A stretch of DNA of 64,000 nucleotides from Glutamicibacter soli (GCF_003309065.1 NZ_POAF01000003.1:186001-250000); one strand, 5' to 3'. Positions 8,023 through 16,768 are shown, counted from the first letter of the stretch. The notes: generated by a model not told the origin, from the letters alone. Program-made: numbers and translations.

Positions 8023-8211
8023 ATGGCGGCCGCTGTGGTCGCAGGCTGGGGCAAGCCGGTCGCGGCGTTCCTGATCATCATCCTCTTCGTCACCGGCGCG
8101 CCGATCCTGGCGGTGCTTATCGGGGTCGGGATCGGCTGGGTGGCCATCACGCTGCTGCCGCTGCCGGAACCCGAAGCGGACCCGGAGCCCGCCGCGGCGA
8201 CATCTGAATGA
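8023..8211 (+). CDS. Small membrane protein, hypothetical
   Basis: About 62 residues from ATG 8023: GWGKPVAAFLIIILFVTGAP leads into AVLIGVGIGWVAITLLPL, giving one long or two short membrane spans, followed by an acidic Pro-rich tail (PEPEADPEPAAATSE). Third-position G/C is high, as in real genes of this window. The frame stays open upstream to 7903, but that part overlaps the degraded remnant on the other strand and looks non-coding. The 76-bp gap to the NERD helicase leaves room for a separate promoter. Function unknown. Confidence 0.5.
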   Translation: MAAAVVAGWGKPVAAFLIIILFVTGAPILAVLIGVGIGWVAITLLPLPEPEADPEPAAATSE

Positions 8212-8287
8212 CAAATCTCCACTGATCTGCCTAAACTTCCCGTAGGACGGCCGTCTTCGCGCCGTAGAACATCACACGGGGGAATCA

Positions 8288-10012
8288 ATGGCACGGTGTT
8301 ATCCGCAGGATCCGGAGTTCACGGACAAGGGCGGAGCGGAGAAGGCGGTGTTCGAGGCGCTGCGCGACGCGCTGCCCGAGGATGCCCTGCTCTTCCACTC
8401 GGTGCAGCTGCGCGATGGCAGCGCCGAGCACGAGATCGACCTGCTGGTGCTCTGGCCCGAGGTGGGCATCGCCGCCATCGAGGTCAAGGGCGGCCTGGTC
8501 TCCAGCTCGGAGGGCTGCTGGTACCAGTCGGATGCCAAGGGAAAACACCGGCTCAAGCAGAGCCCCATGGCGCAGGTGCAAAGCTCCGCCCACGCCTTGA
8601 AGGAGGTGCTCTACCCGCTGATGGGCACCCGCGTCACCAGCCGCATGGCGCACATCGTAGTCCTGCCCTACACCCCGTGGCCTGCTGACTACACCTCGGT
8701 GGGATTCCCCCGCGAGCTGATCATCGACCGCGGCCAGATGCCGCAGATCGCCCAGCACGTGCGCAGCGCCATCGAGAACCAGGGCGGAGGCCTGGCCGGG
8801 CTGACCCTGGACTTCGCCGAACGCATGGTCAAGCACCTGACCTCCTCCACCGGCCCGCTGGGCGGGGACCAGGCCGAAGTCGACTACGCCCAGGCGCTGG
8901 GCAACGAGCAGGTCCAGGAGACCCTGACCGCCCGCCAACAGATCCTGCTCTCGGCCACCCGCTCGCTGCCGCGGGTGCGCTTCATCGGCGGCGCCGGCAG
9001 CGGCAAGACCTGGATGGCCCTGGCCAAGGCGCGCGAGCTGTCCAAGCAGGGGCTGCGGGTTGGCCTGTTCTGCTACAACAAGGGCTTGGGCCACTACCTG
9101 AAATCCGAGGTCGGCACTTGGCGGCAGAACAAACCGGTGCACACCGGCGAATTCCACGAATACGCGCGCAGCCTGGGGGTGCCCGACGGCAGCGGACAGG
9201 AATACTTCGACGTGGCCATGCCCGCGATGCTGCGCGAGATCGGCCCGGGGCTGGACGCCGGGCTGAAGCTGGATGCGGTGATCGTGGACGAAGCCCAGGA
9301 CTTCGCCCCGGACTGGTGGGAGGCGTTGCTTTCCTGCACTGTGGATCCCACCGGCGGCCGGGTCTACGCCTTCATGGACAGCCGGCAGGATGTCTACCGC
9401 CGCTGGGACGGCGAGGCAGTGGGCGAAAGCTTCGGCCCGGCCGCCGCGCTGGTTCCCATCCATGTCGACGACAACCTGCGCAACACGCGCAGCATCGCGC
9501 AGACCTTCAAGGGATTCATCGACCAGGCCAGCAAGCTGCGCGGCGGCGACGGGATCCCGGTGCGCTTCGTGGCTAGCAGCACCGAGGACAGCATCGACAC
9601 CGCCTCGGACTGCGTGGACGCGCTGCTTGACGAGGGCTGGGCGAACAACCAGATCGCGCTGCTGACCACGAACAAACGCCACCCCGTCCACCAGGGGCAT
9701 TTCGAGGACGGCACCGTGGACAGCGAGTACTGGCCCGAGTTCCACCGCCGCGAAGGCGAGTTCTACGGGCACGTGCTCGGCTTCAAGGGCCTGGAGCGCA
9801 GCGTGGTGATCCTGTGCGTGAACGGCTTCAAGGACATGGGCCGCGCCGCGGAGATGCTCTACGTCGGCTTCTCCCGCGCCCGCAGCCTGCTGGTGGTGGT
9901 CGGCGACCCCGACCTGCTCGACGAGGCCTGCGGCCACGAGCTCCCGCAGGCGCTGTCCAAGGCGCAGCTATGGGACCCGCACGCCACCCAGCAGCTGGAG
10001 CCGGCGCCCTGA
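8288..10012 (+). CDS. NERD-domain nuclease fused to a UvrD/Rep-like helicase
   Basis: A 574-residue protein. Residues 12-130 form a NERD domain with a PD-(D/E)xK-type core: EHEIDLLVLW (Asp about 51) and AAIEVKGG (Glu65, Lys67). Next comes a P-loop, GGAGSGKTWMALAKA (about 234-248), then the Walker B/Q segment AVIVDEAQDF (about 331-340), and late superfamily-1 motifs: LRNTRSIAQTFKGF, GLERSVVILCV and MLYVGFSRARSLLVVVGD. It is shorter than UvrD and lacks clear 1B/2B insertions. The role is DNA or RNA processing; family members occur both as housekeeping and as defence-associated proteins. GGGGGAA sits four bases before the ATG. It appears to stand alone. Confidence 0.8.
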   Translation: MARCYPQDPEFTDKGGAEKAVFEALRDALPEDALLFHSVQLRDGSAEHEIDLLVLWPEVGIAAIEVKGGLVSSSEGCWYQSDAKGKHRLKQSPMAQVQSSAHALKEVLYPLMGTRVTSRMAHIVVLPYTPWPADYTSVGFPRELIIDRGQMPQIAQHVRSAIENQGGGLAGLTLDFAERMVKHLTSSTGPLGGDQAEVDYAQALGNEQVQETLTARQQILLSATRSLPRVRFIGGAGSGKTWMALAKARELSKQGLRVGLFCYNKGLGHYLKSEVGTWRQNKPVHTGEFHEYARSLGVPDGSGQEYFDVAMPAMLREIGPGLDAGLKLDAVIVDEAQDFAPDWWEALLSCTVDPTGGRVYAFMDSRQDVYRRWDGEAVGESFGPAAALVPIHVDDNLRNTRSIAQTFKGFIDQASKLRGGDGIPVRFVASSTEDSIDTASDCVDALLDEGWANNQIALLTTNKRHPVHQGHFEDGTVDSEYWPEFHRREGEFYGHVLGFKGLERSVVILCVNGFKDMGRAAEMLYVGFSRARSLLVVVGDPDLLDEACGHELPQALSKAQLWDPHATQQLEPAP

Positions 10013-10044
10013 GCCGCTGGCCATAAGCCGTCAGCCTTGGGCCC

Positions 10045-11145
10045 TTAGTAGTTCAGCCCGCGGGCGTTGACGTCCCAGCGCTCGACGGCGCCATCCGGGT
10101 GGATCGCCAGCACGGAGTCCACCAGGTTCACCGCCACGCAGACGTGGTTCGGGATAATGCGCAGCTGCTCGCCGTAGCCGGGCAGTTCCCGTTCCTCGGG
10201 CCAGTCGATGGTTGCATGGTGTTCGGACAGCGCGGTGATCGAGGCTTCGGGGCATTCCATGACCCGGCCGTAGCCGCTGGCCCAGGCCGGGCGGTCCGAG
10301 CCGAGAACCTTGCTGCCGGCGTCCACCACGATGCGCCGCGGGATGTCCGCGGAGCCCTCGTGGCGGCTGATGACGGTGGAGGCCACGCTCAGCGCGATGT
10401 CGTTCCATCCGGTGCGCCCCAGCTCGAACTGCTGGGCGTCGCCGAAGACGTAGACCCCGGGGCGGACCTCGGTCAGCACCGAGTTGTCGCTCAGTTCTGC
10501 GGTGGGAGTGGAGCCTCCGCTGATCCGCTTGACCTGGTGCCCGGCCTTGCGCAGCAGGCAGGCTGCCTCGGCGAGCGCCTTGTGCTCCTGGTTGACTGCC
10601 TCGTCGATGGCGTTCGGGGCGTAGCTGTGGCCGGGGAAGGTGAACACGCCATGCACGCGCAGTCCGGCGTCGCGGGCGGCGTCGGCGATCTCCACGGCCT
10701 GAGCCGGGGCGACGCCGCTGCGGTGGTGGCCGCTGTCGATCTCGATCATGAGCTTGACCTTGGGCGCCTTCTCCCCCAGCATTTTCGCCATCTGCTGCAC
10801 GGCGGCGACCGAGTCGGTGCCGATGCTCAGCTTGGCCCGCTTCATCAGTTCAAGGATGCGCTCGGCCTGGGATTCGTTGATCCACAGGGGGTAAGCGATG
10901 AACAGCTTCGGCACCCCGTGCAAGGCGAAGTTCAGCGCCTCGCCGACGGTGGCGACGGTCAGGCCCGCGGCCCCCGCGGTGAGCTGGCGGTCGGCGACCT
11001 CCAGCATCTTGTGGGTCTTGGCGTGGGGGCGCAGCTTCAGCCCCTGGCTGGATACCCGCTGGGCCACCCGGGCGATATTCCGCTCCAGTTTTTCCACGTC
11101 CACCAAGATCTCAGGCGTGTTGATGCCTGACGGAATATTGCCCAC
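10045..11145 (-). CDS. D-threonine aldolase/D-serine dehydratase-like PLP enzyme (alanine-racemase fold)
   Basis: A 366-residue fold-type III PLP enzyme. The N-terminal part has INTPEILVDVEKLERNIARV and the PLP lysine in LRPHAKTHKM; the barrel continues with MIEIDSGHHRSGV, and the C-terminal beta-domain carries the divalent-metal histidine/aspartate region around IIPNHVCVAVNLVD. This is the DSD1/D-threonine-aldolase family, which splits beta-hydroxy-D-amino acids into glycine plus an aldehyde or dehydrates D-serine. I take the GTG at 11145 as start because GGAAGG precedes it by five bases; the frame is open 54 bases further but without homology. It is divergent from a YkvI-type transporter. 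Confidence 0.8.
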   Translation of the reverse strand: MGNIPSGINTPEILVDVEKLERNIARVAQRVSSQGLKLRPHAKTHKMLEVADRQLTAGAAGLTVATVGEALNFALHGVPKLFIAYPLWINESQAERILELMKRAKLSIGTDSVAAVQQMAKMLGEKAPKVKLMIEIDSGHHRSGVAPAQAVEIADAARDAGLRVHGVFTFPGHSYAPNAIDEAVNQEHKALAEAACLLRKAGHQVKRISGGSTPTAELSDNSVLTEVRPGVYVFGDAQQFELGRTGWNDIALSVASTVISRHEGSADIPRRIVVDAGSKVLGSDRPAWASGYGRVMECPEASITALSEHHATIDWPEERELPGYGEQLRIIPNHVCVAVNLVDSVLAIHPDGAVERWDVNARGLNY

Positions 11146-11508
11146 AAATACCTTCCAGAGCTCGAGCCGACGTCTTCGCCGCGAACACGTCCGGAGCACA
11201 GACTACCGCAGGAAGTCACAAGTCTGTTCCACAAATGCAGCCGGAAGATCACACAGGCAGCCAGACAGTCCAGTGTTCCACCTACGCGGGGCATGAAGCT
11301 CACTCTCCCGCGCTAATATTCAGCCCGTCAGATCCCGTCCGGCAACTCATGACTGCGATCAGTACGCCTATGCGGCCAGAAATGTACCGTCAACTTGTTG
11401 ACTAGATCACATCGATGAGCCTAACGTGATTTGCATTACTGATATATCAATAGTGCATTAACTATCAATCAGTCCTAGAAAACTGATATGCAAGGGAGTC
11501 GCGGCAAG
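11146..11508. promoter_or_regulatory. Divergent control region between the PLP aldolase and YkvI-type transporter
   Basis: This 363-bp gap holds no gene I can support. It becomes AT-rich toward the transporter. A plausible plus-strand promoter is TTGACT (11398-11403), 18 bp, then TAACGT (11422-11427). Downstream, the direct repeat TGCATTA occurs at 11432-11438 and 11454-11460, exactly 22 bp apart, and flanks the perfect palindrome TGATATATCA (11440-11449). Two helical turns between repeats suggest a dimeric or tetrameric regulator binding in the 5' leader of the transporter. Confidence 0.5.
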
Positions 11509-12633
11509 ATGACAGACAAAACTGCCACTAGGGCACACTTGGCCACCGGCGAGAAAACCAGTGTCCTACGGGTACTGACCTACGCGGGAGCCATCCTCGC
11601 ATTTTTGATCGGATCGGGCTTCGCGACGGGTCAAGAAATCATCCAATATTTCAGTTCCTACGGCTTCTGGGGCGTCTTCGGCACCGGCGCGCTGGTGCTG
11701 GTGCTGATGACATACGTTGCAGTTGAGTTCTTTGTCGTGGGCAACGCGAAGAAATTCGACAAACCATCACACATCTTCCACTACTACTGCGGGCGCTACC
11801 TCGGTACTTTCTTCGACTTCTTCTCCATCCTCTTCGTTTTCCTCAGCTTTACCGTCATGGTGGCTGGAGCCGGCGCAGTGTTCGAGGAACATTTCGGGAT
11901 CTCCAAGTACATCGGCGGACTCGCTCTGGCACTGGCAGTAGGAATCAGCGTCTGGTTCGGGCTCAAGAGCTTGGTCGACGTCATTGGCAAGATCGGTCCG
12001 CTGATCGTGGTCATCGCCATCACCCTGGGCATCGTCGGAATCGTCAACAATCCCGGCGGCATCGCTTCCGGCAACGCCATTGCCGATTCCCTTGACCTGA
12101 CCCGAGCGTCAAGCAACTGGTTTATGGCCGGACTGTCCTATGTCGGATTCTGCATGCTCTGGCTCGCAGCCTTCCTCACCGCGCTGGGCAAGACCGCGCG
12201 CAGCAAGAAGGAGGCAGCTTCCGGCGGAGCACTGGGTGCTGCCGCATTCTCCATTGCGTGCGTCATCATTGCGCTGGGTCTGCTGGCCAACATCGAACGC
12301 TTGACGGGAGCCGAAATTCCCATGCTGGTTTTGGCCAATGACATCGCCCCGTGGGTTGCCTCCGGCATTTCGGTAATCATCCTTGCCGGCATCTACACCA
12401 CAGCGGTACCGCTGCTGTGGACGGTATCTTCGCGCTTTTTCCCCGATAAGACCCCAGGCTTCAAGTACCTGACCATCGGCCTGGCCGCACTGGGCACTTT
12501 CATTGGCCTGCTGATTCCGTTCTCCCAGATGGTCAACGTGGTCTATGTGATCAACGGGTATGTGGGTGTGATCCTGCTGGTCCTGATGCTGGTGAAAACG
12601 GTCACCCGCATCGCACGCCGCGAAGTGCTCTAA
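11509..12633 (+). CDS. YkvI-family membrane transporter (LeuT-fold-like)
   Basis: A 374-residue membrane protein with about ten predicted spans. The start is typical of YkvI proteins: LTYAGAILAFLIGSGFATGQ EI..., with the glycine-rich unwound first helix GSGFATGQ, an organisation shared with amino-acid/cation symporters of the LeuT superfamily. Later spans include FFDFFSILFVFLSFTVMVAG and FMAGLSYVGFCMLWLAAFLT. I place the start at ATG 11509, which has AAGGGAG upstream, rather than the ATG at 11488, which has none. The divergent gene encodes a D-hydroxyamino-acid enzyme, so uptake or export of an amino acid is a reasonable guess; the substrate is not known. Confidence 0.75.
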   Translation: MTDKTATRAHLATGEKTSVLRVLTYAGAILAFLIGSGFATGQEIIQYFSSYGFWGVFGTGALVLVLMTYVAVEFFVVGNAKKFDKPSHIFHYYCGRYLGTFFDFFSILFVFLSFTVMVAGAGAVFEEHFGISKYIGGLALALAVGISVWFGLKSLVDVIGKIGPLIVVIAITLGIVGIVNNPGGIASGNAIADSLDLTRASSNWFMAGLSYVGFCMLWLAAFLTALGKTARSKKEAASGGALGAAAFSIACVIIALGLLANIERLTGAEIPMLVLANDIAPWVASGISVIILAGIYTTAVPLLWTVSSRFFPDKTPGFKYLTIGLAALGTFIGLLIPFSQMVNVVYVINGYVGVILLVLMLVKTVTRIARREVL

Positions 12634-12653
12634 CCAGTTATCACAGCCAAGAA

Positions 12654-12696
12654 GCATCGCCGGGGTCAGCTGGCTTCCAACCGGCCCCGGCGATGC
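12654..12696. terminator. Bidirectional hairpin between convergent transporter and IclR genes
   Basis: GCATCGCCGGGG (12654-12665) pairs perfectly with CCCCGGCGATGC (12685-12696), a 12-bp GC-rich stem with a 19-nt loop. It lies 20 bases after the transporter stop and 11 bases after the IclR stop on the other strand. T-runs are weak on both sides. Confidence 0.6.
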
Positions 12697-12707
12697 CGCC
12701 TGTCCGG

Positions 12708-13496
12708 CTACCGGGTGATCGCTCCGGGGCTGCGGCGCAACTGCGTCGACAGTTCATGCGCGTGGTGCAGCAGCAGCTGCCCCAGCTCCTTGCGGCGGGC
12801 CTCCTCGAATCGGCTCTGGATGCCGGTCAGGCTCAGCGCCCAGGCTGGCTGGCCCGTGGCGTCGAAGACCGCCGCTCCCATGCCCCAGCTGCCCTCGACG
12901 ATCAGCCCCGGGTTCACCGAATATCCCAGCGTCCTGGTTTCGGCGACCTTGGCTCGCAGCGCCTCGGCCGAATGGGCCTGCCCGTATTCGGGCACCAGGT
13001 CGTGGGACTGCAGGTAGTTCTCCACCGTGGATTCGGCCAGGAACGCGAGGATCGCGATCCCCGCCGAGGCAACACCCAGCGGGAAGCGCCGCCCCTCGTA
13101 GAGGACGAAGGAGCGGATGGGAAAAGCTCCGTCCTGGCGCAGCAGGCAGACCGTCTCATCCCCGCGCCGGGCGGAGAGGAACGCGCTCTCGCCGGTCGCT
13201 TCCGCGAGCGCCGCGACATGCACCCGGGCCAGTTCGCTGATGTCGTAGCGTTCGGCGGCCACCTCACCCATCAGATAGAGCTCCGGGCCCAGCAGCCAAT
13301 GTCCGGTGGCGTTGTCGTGGTCGCAGAAGCCTTCGGCCACCAATGCGGTCAGCAGCCGGTGCACGGTGGGTCTCGGCAGCCCCGCCTGCCGCGCGGCCTC
13401 CGTGGTCGTGATGCCCTGGGGCATGGAGGTGCTCACGGTGCGCAATACGGCTGCCAGGCGTCCGACAACCTGCGCCCCGGAAGGTGTTGTACTCAT
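12708..13496 (-). CDS. IclR-family transcriptional regulator (PcaR-like)
   Basis: A 262-residue protein with the IclR layout: N-terminal winged helix (VVGRLAAVLRTVSTSMPQGI, then TTTEAARQAGLPRPTVHRLL) and a C-terminal effector domain (FPLGVASAGIAILAFLAEST, and GYSVNPGLIVEGSWGMGAAV). The start is the ATG at 13496; upstream in-frame sequence lacks homology. It is divergent from the CoA-transferase/thiolase region, and IclR proteins such as PcaR, PcaU and PobR classically control aromatic-acid or ketoadipate genes. A 15-bp imperfect palindrome overlaps the position just upstream of its start and recurs before the CoA-transferase gene, suggesting autoregulation and control of that operon. Confidence 0.85.
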   Translation of the reverse strand: MSTTPSGAQVVGRLAAVLRTVSTSMPQGITTTEAARQAGLPRPTVHRLLTALVAEGFCDHDNATGHWLLGPELYLMGEVAAERYDISELARVHVAALAEATGESAFLSARRGDETVCLLRQDGAFPIRSFVLYEGRRFPLGVASAGIAILAFLAESTVENYLQSHDLVPEYGQAHSAEALRAKVAETRTLGYSVNPGLIVEGSWGMGAAVFDATGQPAWALSLTGIQSRFEEARRKELGQLLLHHAHELSTQLRRSPGAITR

Positions 13497-13511
13497 GCCC
13501 ACATTATGGAC
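13497..13511. promoter_or_regulatory. Candidate IclR operator, regulator side
   Basis: GCCCACATTATGGAC sits immediately upstream of the IclR start codon. It matches 12 of 15 bases with GTCCATATTATGAAC at 14094-14108, and both are imperfect palindromes around ATT. Position over the regulator's own leader fits autorepression. Confidence 0.45.
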
Positions 13512-13610
13512 GATTGGCGTCCACGGCCGGAACTTGTGACGGTGCACCAGCATCTGGATGGCAGCCGCCAGTCCGGCGTCCTCGCAGCGCGTCTCTGCCA
13601 TACTGCTGGC

Positions 13611-14078
13611 ATGGATTCGACACCGGAGATGACCATGCAGCTAACCATCGACTGCGCGCACCCGCAGCTCATGGTGGAGTTCTGGGCCGAGGCGCTGGGC
13701 TACGTGCAAGAACCTCCGCCGGCCGGCCACGCCAGCTGGCGCGCCTACTGGCAGGACCTGGGAGTGGCGGACGAGGAACTGCCGCCCGGCTCTGGCGACC
13801 TCCCCGAATCCATCATCGATCCCACCGGCCGAGGGCCTCGCATCTGGTTGTAGCAGGTTCCCGAGTCGAAAACCATGTAGAACCGCTGGCACTTCGACCT
13901 GAAAGTCGGCGGTGGACGGGGTGTTCCGCTGGAGACCCGCGTCGAGCGTGTGCGTGCCACCGCCGAGCGCTTGGCCTCCCGCGGAGCGGCCATCCTGGGC
14001 ATCCACGACGAGCCGTCCATGGGCCATTACGCGATCGCCGTGCAGGATCCGGAGGGCAACGAATTCGACGTGGTTTAA
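13611..14078 (+). pseudogene. VOC/glyoxalase-fold protein interrupted by two in-frame amber codons
   Basis: From ATG 13611 the frame reads MQLTIDCAHPQLMVEFWAEA and GDLPESIIDPTGRGPRIWL, then TAG (13851-13853), then QVPESKTM, TAG (13878-13880), then NRWHFDLKVGGGRGVP, TRVERVRATAERLASRGAAI and HYAIAVQDPEGNEFDVV, stopping at TAA 14076-14078. All three pieces are in one frame and together make a complete two-repeat vicinal-oxygen-chelate domain of about 155 residues. Expected residues at the ambers are Gln (CAG) and Lys (AAG). Two nonsense changes nine codons apart and otherwise good conservation suggest recent inactivation. It lies between the IclR gene and the CoA-transferase operon. Confidence 0.8.
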
Positions 14079-14093
14079 TCTGCGGCAATATTC

Positions 14094-14108
14094 GTCCATA
14101 TTATGAAC
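14094..14108. promoter_or_regulatory. Candidate IclR operator, CoA-transferase side
   Basis: GTCCATATTATGAAC is a 15-bp imperfect palindrome (GTTCAT/ATGGAC arms on the other strand) located about 140 bp before the CoA-transferase A start. It is the partner of the copy beside the IclR gene. Confidence 0.45.
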
Positions 14109-14244
14109 GCAGTGTCCATGATCCCCCATCATTTGAGCAATACCGCTCCAATGCGGCACCGCCTATTGAATGCCTACCTGCGACTACGTAGGTTTGGAGG
14201 TAATCAGAACTGCACTCCACATCGTGGACGGCATGGAGGAATCG

Positions 14245-14949
14245 ATGACAACGAAGTATCGCGACGACGCGGCAGCCGCACTGGCCGAAGTCGTCAAGGA
14301 CGGCATGACCATCGCCGTGGGAGGCTTTGGCCTGAGCGGGAATCCCACCCGGCTCATCAAGGCGCTGCGGGACTCGGGCGCGACGAACCTGACCATCGTC
14401 TCCAACAACATGGGAGTCGACGGCAAGGGCCTTGGCCTTTTGCTGGAGAACAAGCAGGTCTCCAAGGTCCTCGCCTCCTACGTCGGGGAGAACAAGCTCT
14501 TCGCCCAGCAGTTCCTCGACGGGGATCTGGAGGTCGAATTCTGCCCCCAGGGCACACTGGCCGAACGACTGCGCGCCGGCGGCGTGGGCATCCCGGCCTT
14601 CTTCACCCCCACCGGCGTCGGCACCCCGGTGGCCGAGGGCAAGGAAGTCATGGAGTTCAACGGCAAGCCGGCCATCCTTGAACGCGGCATCTTCGCTGAC
14701 ATCGCCTTGGTCAAGGCCTACGAGGCGGATGCCGAAGGCAACCTGCGCTACCGCATGACCTCCAAGAACTTCAATCCGCTGGCGGCCATGTCCGGCCGCC
14801 ACACCTTCGCCGAAGCCGAGCATATCCGCGAAGACTTCCTCGACCCGTCGCTGGTGGAAACCCCGGGCATCTTCGTGCAGACGCTCGTCCAAGCCGACAG
14901 CACCAAGGACATCGAACAGCGCACCGTGCGCAGCAGGCAGGAGGGCTAG
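14245..14949 (+). CDS. 3-oxoacid CoA-transferase, subunit A
   Basis: A 234-residue alpha subunit. The family CoA-binding signature is clear: [20 protein letters not shown] near residue 20, followed by [20 protein letters not shown] and [20 protein letters not shown]. With subunit B it moves CoA from succinyl-CoA to a 3-oxoacid (3-oxoadipate or acetoacetate). GGAGG precedes the ATG by four bases. Order A-B-thiolase, all within 5 bp of one another, is that of pcaIJF or scoAB-atoB operons. Pathway choice is open: the adjacent IclR regulator favours 3-oxoadipate. Confidence 0.9.
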   Translation: MTTKYRDDAAAALAEVVKDGMTIAVGGFGLSGNPTRLIKALRDSGATNLTIVSNNMGVDGKGLGLLLENKQVSKVLASYVGENKLFAQQFLDGDLEVEFCPQGTLAERLRAGGVGIPAFFTPTGVGTPVAEGKEVMEFNGKPAILERGIFADIALVKAYEADAEGNLRYRMTSKNFNPLAAMSGRHTFAEAEHIREDFLDPSLVETPGIFVQTLVQADSTKDIEQRTVRSRQEG

Positions 14950-14951
14950 CC

Positions 14952-15596
14952 ATGTGGACCCGCGACGAAATGGCGGCCATCGCCGCCAGCGAGCTGACCG
15001 ACGGCCAGTACGTGAACTTGGGCATCGGCATTCCGACCATGGTGGCCAACCACCTGCCCGAGGGCGTCTCGGTCAAGCTGCAAAGCGAGAACGGGCTGCT
15101 GGGCATGGGGCCGTTCCCCTACGAGGGAGAAGAAGACGCAGACCTGATCAATGCCGGCAAGCAGACCGTGACCATCCTGCCCGGCGGCAGCTTCTTCGAC
15201 TCGGCCACCAGCTTCGGGATGATCCGCGGCGGGCACGTGGCCACCGCCATCCTCGGCGCGCTGCAGGTCGCCGCCAACGGCGACCTGGCCAACTGGACCA
15301 TCCCCGGCAAGCTCGTGAAGGGCATGGGCGGAGCCATGGACCTGGTGGCCGGCACCCCGCGCGTCATCGTGCTCACCGACCACGTGGCCAAGGACGGCAC
15401 CAGCAAAATCGTTGAAAAATGCGACCTGCCGCTGACCGGCGTCGGGGTCGTCAACCGCATCATCACCGACCGCGCCGTCTTCGACATCGAAGACGGGGCA
15501 CTCATCCTGCGGGCCTGCGCCCCGGGCGAGAGTGCAGCAAGCATTCAAGAAATCACCGCGGCGAACTTCGCCGTGGACATCCAGGAGGACCAGTAA
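14952..15596 (+). CDS. 3-oxoacid CoA-transferase, subunit B
   Basis: A 214-residue beta subunit carrying the catalytic glutamate in [14 protein letters not shown] (about residue 43), which forms the glutamyl-CoA intermediate. Other conserved parts are [19 protein letters not shown] and [20 protein letters not shown] with [20 protein letters not shown]. It starts 2 bp after the subunit A stop with GGAGGG upstream, so the two subunits are translated together in equal amounts. Confidence 0.9.
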   Translation: MWTRDEMAAIAASELTDGQYVNLGIGIPTMVANHLPEGVSVKLQSENGLLGMGPFPYEGEEDADLINAGKQTVTILPGGSFFDSATSFGMIRGGHVATAILGALQVAANGDLANWTIPGKLVKGMGGAMDLVAGTPRVIVLTDHVAKDGTSKIVEKCDLPLTGVGVVNRIITDRAVFDIEDGALILRACAPGESAASIQEITAANFAVDIQEDQ

Positions 15597-15598
15597 GA

Positions 15599-16768
15599 AT
15601 GACCGTCAAGATCGTAGGCTACGCCCGCACCCCGTTCATGAAGTTCAACGGAGCCCTGGCCTCCGTGCCGGGAACCGCGCTGGGCGCCCATGCCGCCAAG
15701 GCCGCGCTGGAGCGTGCAGGCGTTGACCCCGCCGAGGTCCAGCGCGTCGTCGCAGGCCAGGTGCTGCAGGGCGGTGCCGGCCAGAACCCGGCCCGCCAGT
15801 CCGCCGTCGGAGCCGGCGTCCCGCTGAACGTCCCGGCCATCGCGGTCAACGCGGTGTGCCTCTCCGGCGCCGAGGCCGTGGTGGCCGGCGAGCGCCTGAT
15901 TGCCAGCGGCGAGGTGGACGTGGTGCTGGCCATCGGCCAGGAGTCCATGTCGCTGGCCCCGCACGTGCAGCGCGCCCGCGCCGGCACCAAGTACGGCGCG
16001 ATCGAGCTGATCGACACCCTGGAGTACGACGGCTTGACCGATGCCGCCGAGCAGCGCTCCATGGGCGCCTCCACCGAGGAGCACAATGCCAAGCTGTCCA
16101 TGACCCGCGAGTCCCAGGACGCCGTGGCCGCCGCATCGCATCAGCGTGCCGCCGCCTCCCGCGAGTTCCTGGCCGGGGAGATCGCTCCGTTCACCATCTC
16201 CACCCGCAAGGGCGACACCGTGTATTCCGAGGACGACGGCGTGCGCGAGTCCACCACCATCGAGTCCCTGGGCGGGCTGCGCCCGGCCTTCGCCAAGGAT
16301 GGCACCATCACCGCCGGGAACTCCTCGCAGATCACCGACGGCGCCGCGGCCGTGGTGCTGGCCAGCGACGCCGCAGTCGAGCGCCTGGGCCTGACCCCGA
16401 TGGCGGAGATCGTTTCCCACGCGTTTGTCGCCGGACCTGACCGCACGCTGCACGAGCAGCCGTCGAACGCCATCCGCGCCGCGCTGCAGCGTGCCGGCGA
16501 AAAGGCCGAGGACTTGAAGGTCGTGGAAATCAACGAGGCCTTCGCGGCCGTAGCGGTGCAGTCCACCGCGGCGCTGGGCATCGACCCCGAGATCGTGAAC
16601 CCGCACGGCGGCGCGATTGCACTGGGCCACCCGATCGGCGCCTCCGGCGCCCGCATCGTGGGCACCCTGGCACGCCAGCTGCAGGAATTGCCGGCCGGTT
16701 CGCTGGGTGCCGTGGGCATCTGCGGCGGCGGCGGCCAGGGCACCGCGGTGCTGCTGCGCTCGCTGTAG
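15599..16768 (+). CDS. Acetyl-CoA C-acetyltransferase/3-oxoadipyl-CoA thiolase
   Basis: A 389-residue thiolase. The acyl-accepting cysteine lies in AVNAVCLSGAEAV (Cys87), the second-half motifs are VVEINEAFAAVAVQS, NPHGGAIALGHPIGASGARI (catalytic His) and GICGGGGQGTAV (second Cys). Degradative thiolases cleave 3-oxoacyl-CoA to acetyl-CoA plus a shortened acyl-CoA. Starting 2 bp after the subunit B stop, it completes conversion of a 3-oxoacid to acetyl-CoA (and succinyl-CoA if the substrate is 3-oxoadipate). It ends the operon. Confidence 0.9.
   Translation: MTVKIVGYARTPFMKFNGALASVPGTALGAHAAKAALERAGVDPAEVQRVVAGQVLQGGAGQNPARQSAVGAGVPLNVPAIAVNAVCLSGAEAVVAGERLIASGEVDVVLAIGQESMSLAPHVQRARAGTKYGAIELIDTLEYDGLTDAAEQRSMGASTEEHNAKLSMTRESQDAVAAASHQRAAASREFLAGEIAPFTISTRKGDTVYSEDDGVRESTTIESLGGLRPAFAKDGTITAGNSSQITDGAAAVVLASDAAVERLGLTPMAEIVSHAFVAGPDRTLHEQPSNAIRAALQRAGEKAEDLKVVEINEAFAAVAVQSTAALGIDPEIVNPHGGAIALGHPIGASGARIVGTLARQLQELPAGSLGAVGICGGGGQGTAVLLRSL

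Noticed and set aside
5711-14078. Amber codons at 5768, 7332, 13851 and 13878 as evidence of TAG recoding
   Set aside because: Many intact genes in the window end in TAG (for example the thiolase at 16768 and permease at 29544), and the affected genes lie in or near a decayed region. Independent nonsense mutations are simpler.
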